A stretch of 64,000 bases of DNA, taken from contig JBITNC010000001.1 in the NCBI GenBank assembly GCA_050084985.1, positions 6,138,001-6,202,000 of the forward strand, in the 5' to 3' direction. Origin of the DNA: Nageia nagi (taxonomy: Eukaryota; Pinophyta). Each line of letters starts with the position of its first letter. The stretch's first letter is position 1. The position numbers and the translations under genes are program-made. Shown here piece after piece: positions 1 through 11,557 of this stretch. Below the pieces are notes generated by a model that did no database searches, was not told the origin of the DNA, and was given only the letters and a program-made list of their open reading frames with translations.

Positions 1-480
1 TCTAGAGCAAAAAAAATGTTTGAGCCATTGGATGAACCTTTTTCCAAGATATACATAAAAATTAACAATGCTAAACTATTGATATTACTAGAAGTGTGGT
101 GGGATCCTTATTAGGCCACCAACCCATGGTATAAAGATGATGAGTTTTGTGATTTCCATAGGGTACAAGGCCATAGTACAAATTGTTATATCTATCTATG
201 CAAGGTCATTCAAACTTCATTGATTCAAGGAATTTAATGCTTAATGGTACCTTTTTGGATCCTAACACCAATTTATATGTATATAAAAATTCATTTCCTC
301 AATGGGTTGTGAACCAATTTGGTACAACTAGGCATTACAATCAGCCTACATAGAATGTACCTTATAACTATGGAACATTGTAGCAATAGGTTAGGGAAGC
401 ATAATAGTCATAGCCTCAAATGCACTTTGTAAGTATGGTTAATATTTCCATCAAGGCTAACTATATTCTTTCAAAATTGC
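1..480 (+). pseudogene. Tat-type Ty3/gypsy gag remnant (zinc-knuckle part)
   Basis: Translating the plus strand gives the 3' part of a retrotransposon Gag. The segment at about 110-200 reads NPWYKDDEFCDFHRVQGHST, followed by NC, a CX2HX6HX3-4C knuckle typical of Tat-lineage Gag proteins. It is followed by a tail that switches frame near 230 and is broken by stops. Gag binds and packages the element RNA. The fragment has no matching protease or pol on its right, so it looks like a truncated copy distinct from the element that starts near 2280. The start lies left of the window. Family assignment rests on motif recognition only. Confidence 0.6.
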
Positions 481-837
481 AATATGAGTTGGGGTAACAC
501 ACTATCATTCTTTTATTCTTTCATTCTTTTTAGAAAATTCTTTCTATTCCAACTTTCTTCCCTTTCACATATAATATAATTCTTCTATTAATCTTAAGTT
601 TGAATAATTTTGGTTGTTGTCAACATCTGGCTATTGTATATATAAGTCTTGGTCTTTGATATTTTGCCTTATAAATTTCTAGTCAAAATCTGGCAAGTAT
701 TGCAATAACTCCTAGAGATAAGCCTTAAGTCATGTTAGCAGTCAAAAGGCCAGGAACTATATGTATAGAAGAGTCATATCTAGGGAAAATGTATCACATC
801 TAGGTAGTATTGTATGGGAAGTGAAAAGTCTACATAC

Positions 838-917
838 AGTGTTTGAGAGTTGTTATAAATATAGTGTCTGAGAGTTGTTGTAAATACAATGTCTAGGAGT
901 TGTTGTAAAAGTAGGCC
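838..917. repeat. Three tandem copies of a roughly 26-bp unit
   Basis: The unit contains GAGAGTTGTTGTAAATA or a close variant and occurs three times head to tail, the last copy most diverged (TAGGAGTTGTTGTAAAAGTA). Confidence 0.7.
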
Positions 918-972
918 CAAGTTATGTCCAAATAATCAATGAGATATTCGTATAAGTAATAAAGCAATAGAG

Positions 973-1230
973 CTCATTGATTTTCAATAATTACATCATC
1001 ATTTTTGGTTAAAATTAGTGGGTATTAGAATAAGTAATGGTAGGTGATGATTCATGAAGATACCAAATAAAGTCTATCAATTTTCAACAATGACATCATC
1101 ATTTTTAGCTAAAATCAATAGGTCCTAGAAAAGGTAATACCAGGTGAAGATTCATGAAGATACCAAATAAAGCCCACTAATTTTAAGCAATGACATTAGA
1201 ACTTTTGGCCAAAATTAGTGGGTGCTAAGG
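973..1230. repeat. 100-bp tandem repeat, about 2.6 copies
   Basis: Units start at 973, 1073 and 1173, a regular 100-bp period. Each has AATTTTCAACAATGACATCA or a variant near its start and CATGAAGATACCAAATAAAG at its end. The third copy is cut short near 1230. Confidence 0.75.
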
Positions 1231-2789
1231 AGATCCAGATTGTCAACAAAGCTTGGAGAAAAGAAATAGAACCCACCAGACTAAGGTGAGAGTAATGGGT
1301 AAGAAATAACACCCAAGTCCACTTGATCTTAAGTGTTAGACCCTTGGGGCCCTATGAGTGTGTCAAATTCAACTTAATTCCATATAATAGTGGTAGTTTC
1401 TTCTTGAAATAACTTGATATATTATTCATCATCTCCATTAATCTATTTAATCAAAACTATAATATAGATCATCAATGGTTGTAGAGAAGTAGATGACTAC
1501 CAATAGAGCATAATACTAGATTGTACCTATCATTTTATAGATGAGTACTTCTTTAATCAAGTTCAATACCACATTCAATAAACTACAAGACCAAAAAATA
1601 GAGTAGTCAATGATATGTCAAGAAGATTACAACTCAATGGATACAATTATTTAGAAATTACAAATTCCTTGATAGTCATGTTGTTGTTACTTATTCACTT
1701 TGTAATATAACATAGTTGTAATATTGATTGTAAATATTTTTCTTCTCTAGCTTCAACTAAGATGAGTAATTATGTATATTAATGATAGACAACAACCCAA
1801 CAAGGGTTGTAAATGTATAAATGGTGGACTGTTAGAAATCAATAAGGTCAAACATTCTAACAAATTTACCTAGGTCTGTAAGGTGCTTTCATACATGATA
1901 ATGTAAATAGATAATGCTTTTCCCTTTTGAAACAAGTGGCTATTTATTTCTTCTATGAATATTATATATGGAATGTTGTCTTAAGTTGTGGCTTTGTATT
2001 GTGATTATGAGACCCCAAGGGTAAGATAACTCGCTATTCTTAATCTTGGCTATGGATTACTGCTTATGTTGCAATGCTCGAGCTATGTAGTTCTTGTTTA
2101 AATTTTAGTTTAATGTGTTCATCTCTTTCTAGTAACTCTTTACTTTTTATGTCTTTCCATTACTTTAAACCTTTACAATAGATAGGAATCGACCTATAAC
2201 CCAAATATTGAGTAGAAAACTAACACAAGTGCATTCCCACCACCTTCTACTCTTTCAAGGAACCTATTATTGTGGGAAATGGAGAACGCGACTAGACCAA
2301 ACCCTTTGAGGTTACATTATACTGATCAATAGTAGAAAATTTCATTTTTGGCATGCCTGATGGGACTTGAACTAAAATTCCATATTTAATAGGCATAAAT
2401 AGGCTAGATAGTTTGTCTTGTGTGCTATCAATTAGATTTTTTAAATATTATAAGGTTATTTTAACATTATTGGTGAATTTACTATCAACCACTTAGTATT
2501 TCAAACCCTGGAACCTCTAAAACATAGACTTACCAGAAGTAGTGTTAGAAATTCCCTTAAATAGCTTAGGTTTCAAGAGCTATTAGTTCCTCATAGAAGG
2601 ACTAGGTGAAAAAAATTTTGGGTTGTATCCCCTATAGTTCCTTTAAGAAAAATCCCACTATCAGTTGTATTTGATTCAACCCTAAAAGATCCTTCACCTA
2701 ATACCAATACTTCAAGCATGGCTTAGTCGATTGATTTTCCTGCTTAGAATAATGGTCATCCTTTGGTCATTGCTACTAACTCCCTTGTT

Positions 2790-3600
2790 ATACCTCAAAT
2801 AACATTCAAAGTTTTACCTAAGTATGATGGGTATAGTGAAACACCATATGAACAATGTTAAGATGTATATTTATTGGCTTCAAGCTTTGATATAACTGAT
2901 GAAATGATGATGAGCAAGTTATTATCACACACTTTTGAAGGAAAAAAAATGAATGGTTCAAAACTCTCATCCTCCAATTTATAAATTCATGGAGAGAGTT
3001 ATGTTAGGATTTAATTAAAATATTTATTACATATGGTGATGATACTACATTCCTTAGCCTTATAACATGTATCAAAAGACATCCTCATGAGTCCATTGGT
3101 GATTTTAATATCAAATTTGAGAGAACATGAAAATCTATTCTAGTAAGAATTAGACCAACAAGTGCATAAGCTCTGGTATATTATAGGAAGGCCTTTCTCC
3201 TAGACCTTAATATGCTCATTGTTATATTATGATATACCTTCCTATATTTTTACCAGATAGCAAAACCTTTTGAACATACCTTGGTATCCTCTAGAAAGAT
3301 GCAATCTAAAACCATTATACCATTATTTCATAATTTACCTCCTAAACAAGTCCCACAAATTGCTCATCCTAGAGTTTTAGCCTTACCACCTCCTCCTAAG
3401 CCTATTTTCTAGAATTAGATACTAGCATTACATACTCCTACATCCACTGGTACTAGTACTAATCCTAAGTCTCAATAGAAGGAAAGAATAAGGCAATTGG
3501 AAGTAACTATTAGGAACCTTACCAATAACCTCACTCTCTACCTACTCAAGGTGATAAAGATAAATGAGACCTTGGTTTCAATGGTTCTTGAATAGTAATA
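2790..3600 (+). pseudogene. Gag remnant of the Tat-type element
   Basis: Plus-strand translation gives FKVLPKYDGYSETPYEQC followed, past an in-frame TAA, by DVYLLASSFDITDEMMMSKL. This is the start of a retrotransposon Gag capsid region, in which a target domain lies next to an alpha-helical block. Stops and frame changes break it repeatedly. From about 3470 to 3600 a helix-forming stretch (RIRQLEVTIRNLTNNLTLYL) is readable before more stops. No zinc knuckle is visible here. The product would coat the element RNA; this copy cannot make one. Confidence 0.55.
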
Positions 3601-3831
3601 GCCTCATTACAAATTCATGATATTGAGGATGAGGGAGACTACGAGGAACTTACCTCCCCTCGTGAGGATTTTCTATGTGAAGCACCCTCTTCACCAACAT
3701 CTTAGTGTTTTGTTCCTCCCTTTATATTCAAACAAGTTAACATGGTTAGAGTCTCCTCAATTTATCCTTTTTCTTATCCCCTTGATTTTTATGTCATTCA
3801 TGTGGTGGATTAAGACATTTTTTATTTTAGA

Positions 3832-4020
3832 ATGATTCCCAATACTGATCTTACCACTCATGATAGTTTTATTTGGCCTTGTAGCCATACTAAACCTTAT
3901 GATGATGAGCCTAATGAGGATACTTATTGGTTGTATCTTAACCACCAGTGGGAGCATAGATCACACACGTTAGTAAAGGAAATAATTAAGATTGATTTAG
4001 GAGATGATCCTACTATTTAA
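3832..4020 (+). pseudogene. Protease-RT linker of the Tat-type element
   Basis: A 62-codon frame ending TLVKEIIKIDLGDDPTI, then a stop and further readable sequence (YAYQDMLGLDTSIMVHHL) up to about 4165. In Tat pol proteins a similar sequence lies just before the RT domain, where a self-contained segment ends in the GLDP/H region. It is continuous in position with the RT at 4200. No protease active-site motif was found between 3600 and 4020, so the protease is either missing or too decayed to see. Confidence 0.5.
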
Positions 4021-4164
4021 AAAATAGTTTAGTTTGGTAAGGTTTTTGATATATATGAGCTTGTAGAATGGCCTACAAATATCAAGAAGTTAATGAGGGT
4101 CTTTGCTTATGCATATCAAGATATGTTAGGGTTGGATACTAGCATTATGGTACATCACTTACTT

Positions 4165-5420
4165 TAAAACATGATGTAAAACCTATTAAATAAAAATCAC
4201 ACTGCAAGCATCCCGGCAAGGCATTTTTGGTCAAGGCAAAGCTACAGAAGATGTTGGATGTTAAATTTATAGAAGCAATTGCTTATCTAGAGTGGATTTC
4301 CAATCCAATAATAGTTCCCAAACTAGATGGAAAAATCAAAATTTATACATATTTTAGAGATGTGAACAAAGTTTATCCTAAGGATGATTTCCCATTACCT
4401 AACATTAATACCTTAGTTGACAACATGATAGGTCATGAAATATTTTGATTGATGGATGGATTTTTTGGTTACAATCAAATCATGATCATCGAAGAGGATG
4501 AGCATAAAATGAAATTCACCACTCCATGGGGGATCTATTTTTATAGGGTAATACCATTTGGTATTAAGAATACCAAAAAACTTATTAAAGGGCCATGACT
4601 CACATTCTTCATGGATATATGCATGACATAGTTTTGGATTACATGGATGAATTAATTATGAAAACTAAAATACGTGATACTCATCTTATAGTAGTATTGA
4701 TGATCTTGGATAGATTACTATAATACAATGTCAGACTCAATCCCAAGAAGTGTATTTTTGGGATTATTTTATGAAAACTATTGGGGTTCATTATATTAGA
4801 GGCATTAAGAGTGATCCTAACAATGTTTGAGCTATTAATGAAATGCCTCCTCCAAATAACTTAACATTGTTGCATAGTTTGTAGGGTAAGATTCATTCTA
4901 TATGAAGAGTTGTATCATAGTTGTTTAGGAAATGTTGACCATTCTTAAAAGTACAAAAGAAGAATGTTAACTTTACTTGGGATTTAGAGTTTTAAGATGC
5001 CTTGGATGCAATCAAAAAGTATCTTATGCATCCCCCATTCTTATTCCTCTTAGTATGGGAGTGCCCTTTCACTTATACATTTCTACCACCAACTTTGATT
5101 TGGGCTTGATGTTGGCCCAATAGAATGAAGCAAAGAGAGAGCAATCCATCCACTACCTACATTGTACTCTAACATTGTATGAGACTAGATATGCACATCT
5201 TGAGAAATTATGTCTTCCACTAGTCTTCAAGGCTTAGAAACCATGACACTATATGCTTAATAATAAGACCTATATGATTTCTAAGATGGATCCTTTAAAG
5301 TATATGATGAACAAAACTATGCTAAATGCTTTAAGTGGTGAAATGGATTGTGTTTCTTATTCATTTAGGCCTCAAATTTATCAATCATAAATCTATCAAG
5401 GGTCAAGTTATAGCCAATTA
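4165..5420 (+). pseudogene. Reverse transcriptase and first RNase H of the Tat-type element
   Basis: RT fingers/palm sequence is readable from 4227, with KLDGKIKIYTYFRDVNKVYP and DDFPLPNINTLVDNM, then MDGFFGYNQIMI past a stop at 4446. The polymerase active site near 4635-4650 reads YMDELI instead of the usual Y[VI]DD, so a catalytic Asp is lost. The frame then breaks several times. From about 4930 to 5400 traces of the connection and RNase H regions are present. This copy would not make active enzyme. Confidence 0.7.
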
Positions 5421-5532
5421 GTTTGTAGAAGCTCCCTAGCCAAATAACATTCCTCTACACATTGAGTTGCTAGATAGCAATCTATTTGGTGTTTTTGAAA
5501 TTGAGGAGGTGGTAAAAAAAAAGGATTTTGAT

Positions 5533-5886
5533 ATGAAAATTTACTTTGATGGCTCTTGCTATGAGCAAGGGGGAGGAACTAGGGTAGTGTTTATAATATC
5601 ATAAGGAGTTCCCATGCCTCTATCCATTAAACTATCTTTTGAGTGCATGAACAATAATGCTAAGTATGACACACTCATTCTTGGGGTGAAATTAGCAATA
5701 GAGATGATGTATGAGCATCACAAGATGTATGGTGACTCTTTTCTAATTGTTAACCAAATCAAGAGTGTATATGCATCTAACCAACCTCATCTTAATTTGT
5801 ATAATACCATGGTTGAGACTTTATTAGAACATTTCAAAGCATATGATATTGAGGCTACCCCTAGATCCTCAAACAAATTTGTAGAT
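5533..5886 (+). pseudogene. Second (archaeal-type) RNase H domain of the Tat-type element
   Basis: Opens with MKIYFDGSCYEQGGGTR, holding the first catalytic Asp. After one TAA it runs on as a 91-codon frame with FECMNNNAKYDTLILGVKLA (the usual catalytic Glu before the Y is Lys here), YGDSFLIVNQ with the third acid, and IEATPRSSNKFVD with the last. The domain lies after the first RNase H, the usual Tat order. It is cut at its end by the chromovirus: the last complete codons overlap the TAGAT target site, and the next part of the element is found at 11558. Confidence 0.75.
5882..5886. repeat. Target-site duplication TAGAT (left)
   Basis: TAGAT directly precedes the chromovirus terminus TGATG and is repeated at 11553-11557 after its other terminus CATCA. 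A 5-bp duplication is standard for Ty3/gypsy integrases. Confidence 0.9.
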
Positions 5887-6371
5887 TGATGTGAATTTAG
5901 CTATAAAAGGAAAACAAAAATTGAAATCCAATCACAGAATATAAAGAAGAAATCTGGACCAAATACTCTTCTTATTCTTGAATCCACACTGCTTCTCCAA
6001 GAGAATACAATCCTTTTAAATAGCAACAAAAAAGCTAAAAAAACCAAAATGAGTCAGATTATGCCCAAAATTTGCATGCACGTCCCTCTTACACTAATTA
6101 AGCATTATCTAAAATACCAGCACTTAACTAAAAGAAAAACAAGAGTTATTAAAGTCACAACATGCAAAAAAGCCTAAAAATCGGAAGTGCTCTTAAAAAA
6201 ACCTATTTGTAGGACCTTAGATGGATGAATCAGGTCTTAAAAATATCATTTTTTGGGTATGGTAGTTCTAGCAAACTGCCATATTTAGAAAATCTTCATG
6301 AGGCCATAGTCCAAAATTTGGAGCAAAACAACATCCGGATCAAAAGTTACACCCCGACAACGCATGCATCA
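5887..6371 (-). repeat. Chromovirus 3' LTR
   Basis: 485 bp, paired with 11068-11552. It starts TGATGTGAAT and ends GCATGCATCA on the plus strand. Its right side abuts the polypurine tract. Confidence 0.95.
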
Positions 6372-6382
6372 TTCTCCTCTGG
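6372..6382 (-). other. Polypurine tract of the chromovirus
   Basis: On the minus strand this reads CCAGAGGAGAA directly before the LTR, the expected place of plus-strand DNA priming. Confidence 0.7.
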
Positions 6383-6429
6383 TGAAAAAGAACTCAGCTC
6401 CTACGAGTTCAACTGATTGAAATTCCTGA

Positions 6430-7700
6430 AGCTTTTGGTTATCAATCTTCTATAACTCTGACTCTAAAACCCAAGTATTATATGATTATGGTAGTCCCTC
6501 CCATTGAACCAAATATCTATTGTAGTTCCCATGCCGTGTAGTGGTAACCCTCTTATCAAGTATACGGGCTACACAATCTTTTTTCTTCTTGGGAATCTAT
6601 TGAACCCAATCCACTGTATCTTGTAAGCAATCATCCTCCAGATTACCAAAATACTAAAATAAATTAGAAACATTAAAAATTGGAGAGATATCAAAATCAT
6701 CAGGCAATTCAACTCTATAAGCATTATCATTGATTTTCTTCAGAATCTTGCAGGGCCCAATCTTCTTAAGCTTCAGTTTGTTATATGTCCCTTTAGGAAA
6801 TCTTTCCTTTCAAAGATGTACCATGACCAAATCACCTTCTGTAAACACTTTCACCCTCCTATGTGCATCAACGGTTGTCTTATACTGAGCATTACTATTT
6901 TGTAATTTGGCTTTCACTAATTCTTGCACTTTGTGTATATGCTTAGCAAAGGCTTCTGCCTCATCACTAACCTGTTCTCCCATTGGTAGCTCAACTAGAT
7001 CCAAAACACCTCTAGGATTTTGACCATAAACTATTTAAAAAGGGGATTTACCTGTTGACCAATTCATAGAGCTATTATATGCAAATTCAGCTTGCGATAA
7101 GGCTAGATTCCACTGCTGTGGCTTATCCCCAACTATGCATCGTAAAAGATTTCCCAAGCTTCTGTTTACCACCTCAGTTTGGCCATCAGTCTGTGGATGA
7201 TAGGCACTACTAAACTGTAGCCTGATATTCAACTTCCTCCATAATGTCCTCCAAAAATGGCCCAAGAACTTAGAATCTTGATCAGAAGTAATAGTCTTAG
7301 GAACACCATGCAACCGCATAACCTCATCAAAAAATAAGACTGCAATCTTTGTGGCATCATTAGTTTTCTAACAAGGAAGGAAATGTGCCATTTTGGAAAA
7401 CCTATCCACCACAACAAAAATGGAATCCTTACCTCGTTGGGTCTTGGGTAGCCCTAGCACAAAATCCATGCTCAAATCGATCTAAGGGCCTGTAGGAATC
7501 GGGAGTGCCATGTACAACCCTGTATTCTGTGCATGGCCCTTAGCTGTCTGGCACACCCTGCATCTAGAGACAAATCAAACCACATCTCTCTTCATCTTTG
7601 GCCAATAATACTTCTCTGCTATAAGAGTCATAGTTTTGGCTACTCCAAAATGACCAACCAAACCTCCACTATGCAATTCCCTCAAGATGTTCTCCCGCAT
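6430..7700 (-). pseudogene. Integrase with C-terminal chromodomain (chromovirus)
   Basis: Minus-strand translation gives, in order: the second half of the zinc-binding domain ([14 protein letters not shown] near 7560); the catalytic core with an Asp in [10 protein letters not shown], an Asp in [14 protein letters not shown] and a Glu in [13 protein letters not shown]; the GPY-type region ([20 protein letters not shown], about 6700-6770); and a chromodomain at about 6440-6600 with ARILDKRVT, GNYNRYLVQWEGLP and TWVLE. Stops interrupt it after the zinc region and twice within the chromodomain. Integrase joins element DNA to the genome; the chromodomain steers it to marked chromatin. The N-terminal half of the zinc domain is not resolved. 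Confidence 0.9.
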
Positions 7701-7748
7701 AGAGCCATTGGGAATGCACAATCGATTACCTTTAAATAGGTAACCATT

Positions 7749-9300
7749 CTAAAGAAAATATTCATCAAAATTTGTGTGAGACTCACCCTCTACTGGGTTC
7801 TTACATTGCTGCACAATATTCTCAAAATCTACATCAGAATCATACATCTCTTTGATTTGCTCAAACCCCACCACCTGATTTTCCATAGTGGTCAGTAACA
7901 AGACTCTCCTACTCAATGCATCAGCAACCTTATTTTGCTTACTAGACTTGTGCTTCAAAACAAATGTATACTATTGTAGAAAAGAAACCCACTTTGCATG
8001 TCTACCATTCAACTTTTTCTGAGAGTTAACATACCTCAATGCTTCATGATCAGTAAACAACACAAACTCCTTTGAAATTAAGTAGTGCCTCCAATGCTGT
8101 AGTGCTTGCACAATCGCATAAAACTCCACATCATATGTAGAATAGTTTTTTCAGGCATCATTCAACTTCTCACTAAAGAATGCAATTGGTCTGCCCTCCT
8201 GACTCAACACACCTCCAATTCCAACAAAAGATGCATCACAATCAACCTTGAATACCTTATTGAAATCTGGTAACACTAGAATAGGGGCTTCTGACACCTT
8301 CTTCTTCAGGATCTCAAAACTCTCTCCTGTTGCCTTGGTCCATACAAAATCCTTTCCCTTTATGCACTTAGTTATTAGGGTAGCTATACTGCTGAAGTTC
8401 CTAATAAACTTTCTATAAAAATAAGCTAGACCATGGAAGCTCCTCACCTCTGTCAAAGTTCATGGAGTAGGCCATTCCAAAAGCACCCTCACTTTCTCAT
8501 CATCCATTCGCATGCCATCTCTTGAGATTACAACTCCCAAAAATACTAGACTATTCTGAAGAAATCTGCATTTCTTCAGGTTCACATACAACTTCTCCTT
8601 CCTGAGCACATCTAAGACCAATCTTAAGTGGAACAAATGCTCTTTCTCCCCTTTGCTATAAATCAAAATATCATCAAAATACACAACTACAAACTTACCA
8701 TTATATTCTCACAGAACTCTATTCATCAATCGCATGAATGTACTAGGTGCATTAGATAACCCAAAGGGCATCACCATCCACATGTACAATCCATCATTTG
8801 TCTTAAAAGTTATCTTCCATTCATCACCTTCTTGAATTCTGATCTGGTAGTAGCCACTTCACAAATCAATTTTACTGAAGTATTGAGCACCAACTAATCC
8901 ATCCATCATGTCATCAACCCTTGGCATTGGGTATCGATACTTTATTGTGATCTTGTTGATGGCTCTAGTATCTACACACATCCGCCATGACCCATCTTTC
9001 TTTGGGGTTAATAAGGCTGGAGTTGCACATGGGCTCATACTCTCCTAAATTAATCCCTTCTATATCAGCTCTGTCACTTGCCTACTCAACTCTACATTCT
9101 GTGTGGGATTCAATTGATAGGTAGCCTGATTCGGAAGAACTGATCCTGGGATCAAGTCCATGTGATGTTGGATATCCCTCTTTGGTGGTAACCCATCTGG
9201 CAACTCCTCTGGTGTGATGTCCTCATACTCTCATAGCAATTTAGCTACTACTGTGGGTATAACTACTTCCCCTTCTTCTACCTTTTTAGCTATTAAGGCA
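7749..9300 (-). pseudogene. Reverse transcriptase and RNase H (chromovirus)
   Basis: The RT palm carries VVVYFDDILIYSKG at about 8650-8695, an intact YFDD active site. Upstream, fingers sequence is readable to about 9250. After a break at 8460 the connection and RNase H follow: RSFHGLAYFYRKFIRNFS, then VFKVDCDASFVGIGGVLSQ with a catalytic Asp and FFSEKLNDA. The end, NKVADALSRR at about 7905-7935, is the usual close of gypsy RNase H. Several frame breaks make it non-functional. Confidence 0.9.
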
Positions 9301-9599
9301 TAACAGAAGCTAGCACCCTTAATTTCTGCAAGAAACTCTTTTGTTGCCAATAAGCTCTCACTTGGCCCCTCCTCCTTCATGGGTACCAAAACTATCTTTA
9401 CACCATCCTTCCAGAATGTGTGAGTATTTTTTTTCCCATTATGTTTTGAATCTCTATCATACTACCATGGCCTTCCTAACAGAATATGACATGCATCCAT
9501 CGGAATCACATCACACCATACAATATCCTTGTATGCCTTCCTAATGGAAAAGCTTACTAAACACCTCTTATCAATAATCACTGTATTTTTTTTCTTAAT

Positions 9600-9890
9600 C
9601 TAGGAAACATGATAAGGGGTTGGATGGGCCTCACATTGTAACTGTAACTTATCCACCATAACATCAGAGACCAAATTTTCACAACTCCCTCCATCAATGA
9701 CCATGTTACACACCTTTCCTCCTGAAGTGCATCTTGTGTGGAAAATGTTATTACATAACCAAGAGTCCTCCTTATCCCCTTCCTGCATGCTTACTTTCTC
9801 AGGAACAGTAAGGGTCCTTCTTATCATGAGGGTTTCACTCATGTCTGTAGTAACTTTGGTCTCAACCTCTTCCTCTTCTTCTTCTTTCAA
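9600..9890 (-). pseudogene. Aspartic protease (chromovirus)
   Basis: A 96-codon frame with VCNMVIDGGSCENLVSDVMV. The D-G-G triplet stands where retropepsins have D-[ST]-G; the form VIDGGSCEN is common in plant chromoviruses. It processes Gag-Pol in live elements. It overlaps the end of the gag frame by about 29 bp. Confidence 0.8.
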
Positions 9891-11043
9891 TTAATGCGAC
9901 CCTAGCTGGACCCCTCTCCTCTGCATCATAATGAGGACATTCAGATGCTTTATGCCCTTCTTCTCCACATCTGTAATAGATGAATGGTTTCCCCGGTCCA
10001 CTTCCTATCCTTCCACCATTACCTCTTCCTCTTGGATATCCTCTTCCTCTTTGGAGGGTGTCTTGGCTCTGTCCTGCCTGATCCTCCTTTTTCCTAGTCA
10101 TCGAAGATTCACCCCTTGTGAAGTTAGATCCACCTTGCCCTCTATTTGAAGAGGGTGTCGACCCTTTCTTTCCCCCTCTATTACATCTCGTAAGCTTCTC
10201 CTTAGCCTTCAAAGCCATTTGATATGCATCCTCTACAGTAAGAGTGCGATGAATACTTATCTCATCCTGAATAGAATAGCTTAGACCATTCACATACCTT
10301 GCAGCTCTCTATTGGTCCGTCTCCTTATGCTCTACCTAAATGGATAATTTATAGAACTCATTGGTGTAATCTTTGATGCTTTGGTCTCTCTATCGAAGGT
10401 TCTGGAACCTCTGAAATAAGGTCTGGGAATAGTCTATAGGAATAAACTTTTCTTCTAATTTTTTCTTCATCTTGGCCCAAGCTCTGATCTTCTCTTTTCC
10501 CTTCTACTATCAAGATTTTTATAAATGATCCCACTAGATCAATGCATGTCCCTTCAACTTCGTGCATGCAAGCTTCACCTTCTTATCCTCTGCAAGGTTT
10601 CCCCATTCAAAATACTTCTCTAGGCTATTAACCCAGTCAATCAACTCCTTTGGTTTCAACCCACCAGCATACTCAGGAACTTCAATCTTGATCCCATCTT
10701 GATTTCCCTTTAGCCCCTCCAAGGCTTGGATTAATCAATTTTCAAAGCCTTGCTCAGCTTCTTCTAGATGTATTGGTTCTCCTTCCTCCTCAATGCCAGA
10801 GTCCTCTTCCCCAAATAGGCTCTCACTATCAGATCCTGGATGCAGGTACACATGGGGTATCCTCCCCCCCATGCGATTAATTACATCGATCAATTAGGCA
10901 ACTTCAGCATGTAGGTCCTCTATCTTTTGATTCATATGGGCATATGCATCAGCTACATCTCTATCGATACCCCTACCAACTCCTCTACCAATGCCTCTAC
11001 CAATGCCCCTACCGACACCTCTACCTTGTTTCCTAGGCGGCAT
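9862..11043 (-). pseudogene. Gag (chromovirus)
   Basis: Starts at ATG 11043 with MPPRKQGRGVGRGIGRG, a basic Gly-Arg repeat, 25 bp after the LTR and just after the primer binding site. The capsid part has KELIDWVNSLEKYFEWG (about 10600-10670). Near 9960-9980 is a nucleocapsid knuckle reading YYRCGEEGHKASECPH, in which the first Cys is Tyr. Frames break at about 10894, 10534, 10358 and 10293. The Gly-Arg rich linker is repeated before the knuckle. Confidence 0.85.
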
Positions 11044-11052
11044 CTTCTCCTT

Positions 11053-11065
11053 GGCTCTGATACCA
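11053..11065 (-). other. Primer binding site, initiator-Met tRNA type (chromovirus)
   Basis: The minus strand reads TGGTATCAGAGCC, two bases from the 5' LTR. This is the standard plant retrotransposon site that matches the 3' end of initiator methionine tRNA. Confidence 0.9.
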
Positions 11066-11067
11066 AA

Positions 11068-11552
11068 TGATGTGAATTCAGCTATAAAAGGAAAATAGAA
11101 ATTGAAATCCAATCATAGAATATATAGAAGAAATCCAGACCAAATACTCTTCTTATTCCTGAATCCACACTGCTTCTCCAAGAGAATACAATCCTTTTAA
11201 ATAGCAGCAAAAAAGCTAAAAAACCAAAATGAGTCAAATTGTGCCCAAAATTTGCATGCACATCCCTCTTACACTAATTAAGCATTATCTAAAATACCAG
11301 CACTTAACTAAAAGAAAAACAAGAGTTATTAAAGCCACAACATGCAAAAAAGCCTAAAAATCAGAAGTGCTCTTAAAAAAACCTATTTGTAGGACCTTAG
11401 ATGGATGAATCAGGTCTTAAAAATATCATTTTTTGGGTATGGCAGTTCTAGCAAACTACCATATTTAGAAAATCTTCATGAGGCCACAGTCCAAAATTTG
11501 GAGCAAAATGACATCCGGATCAAAAGTTACGGCCCCGGTAATGCATGCATCA
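11068..11552 (-). repeat. Chromovirus 5' LTR
   Basis: 485 bp, paired with 5887-6371. It is the promoter LTR for the minus-strand element and is followed by the TAGAT duplication at 11553-11557. Confidence 0.95.
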
Positions 11553-11557
11553 TAGAT
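11553..11557. repeat. Target-site duplication TAGAT (right)
   Basis: Matches 5882-5886. Confidence 0.9.

Larger units (their letters stand above)
481..2280. other. Non-coding stretch with short tandem repeats, possibly LTR or leader DNA
   Basis: No open frame of note. It holds two small tandem repeat blocks (listed separately) and AT-rich sequence between a gag remnant and the start of the Tat-type element. It may contain decayed LTR sequence. I could not find a second matching copy in the window, so LTR limits are not given. Confidence 0.4.
5887..11552 (-). mobile_element. Complete but inactive Ty3/gypsy chromovirus
   Basis: A full-length 5666-bp insertion with two 485-bp LTRs, terminal inverted TGATG...CATCA, a TAGAT target-site duplication, an initiator-Met type primer binding site and a purine-rich tract. 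All pol domains are in minus orientation: gag, protease, RT, RNase H, integrase and chromodomain. The LTRs differ at roughly 4% of positions by eye, mostly transitions, so the insertion is fairly old. Every coding domain is broken by stops or frameshifts. The chromodomain and the PBS place it among the chromoviruses; I cannot name the clade safely. Confidence 0.95.
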
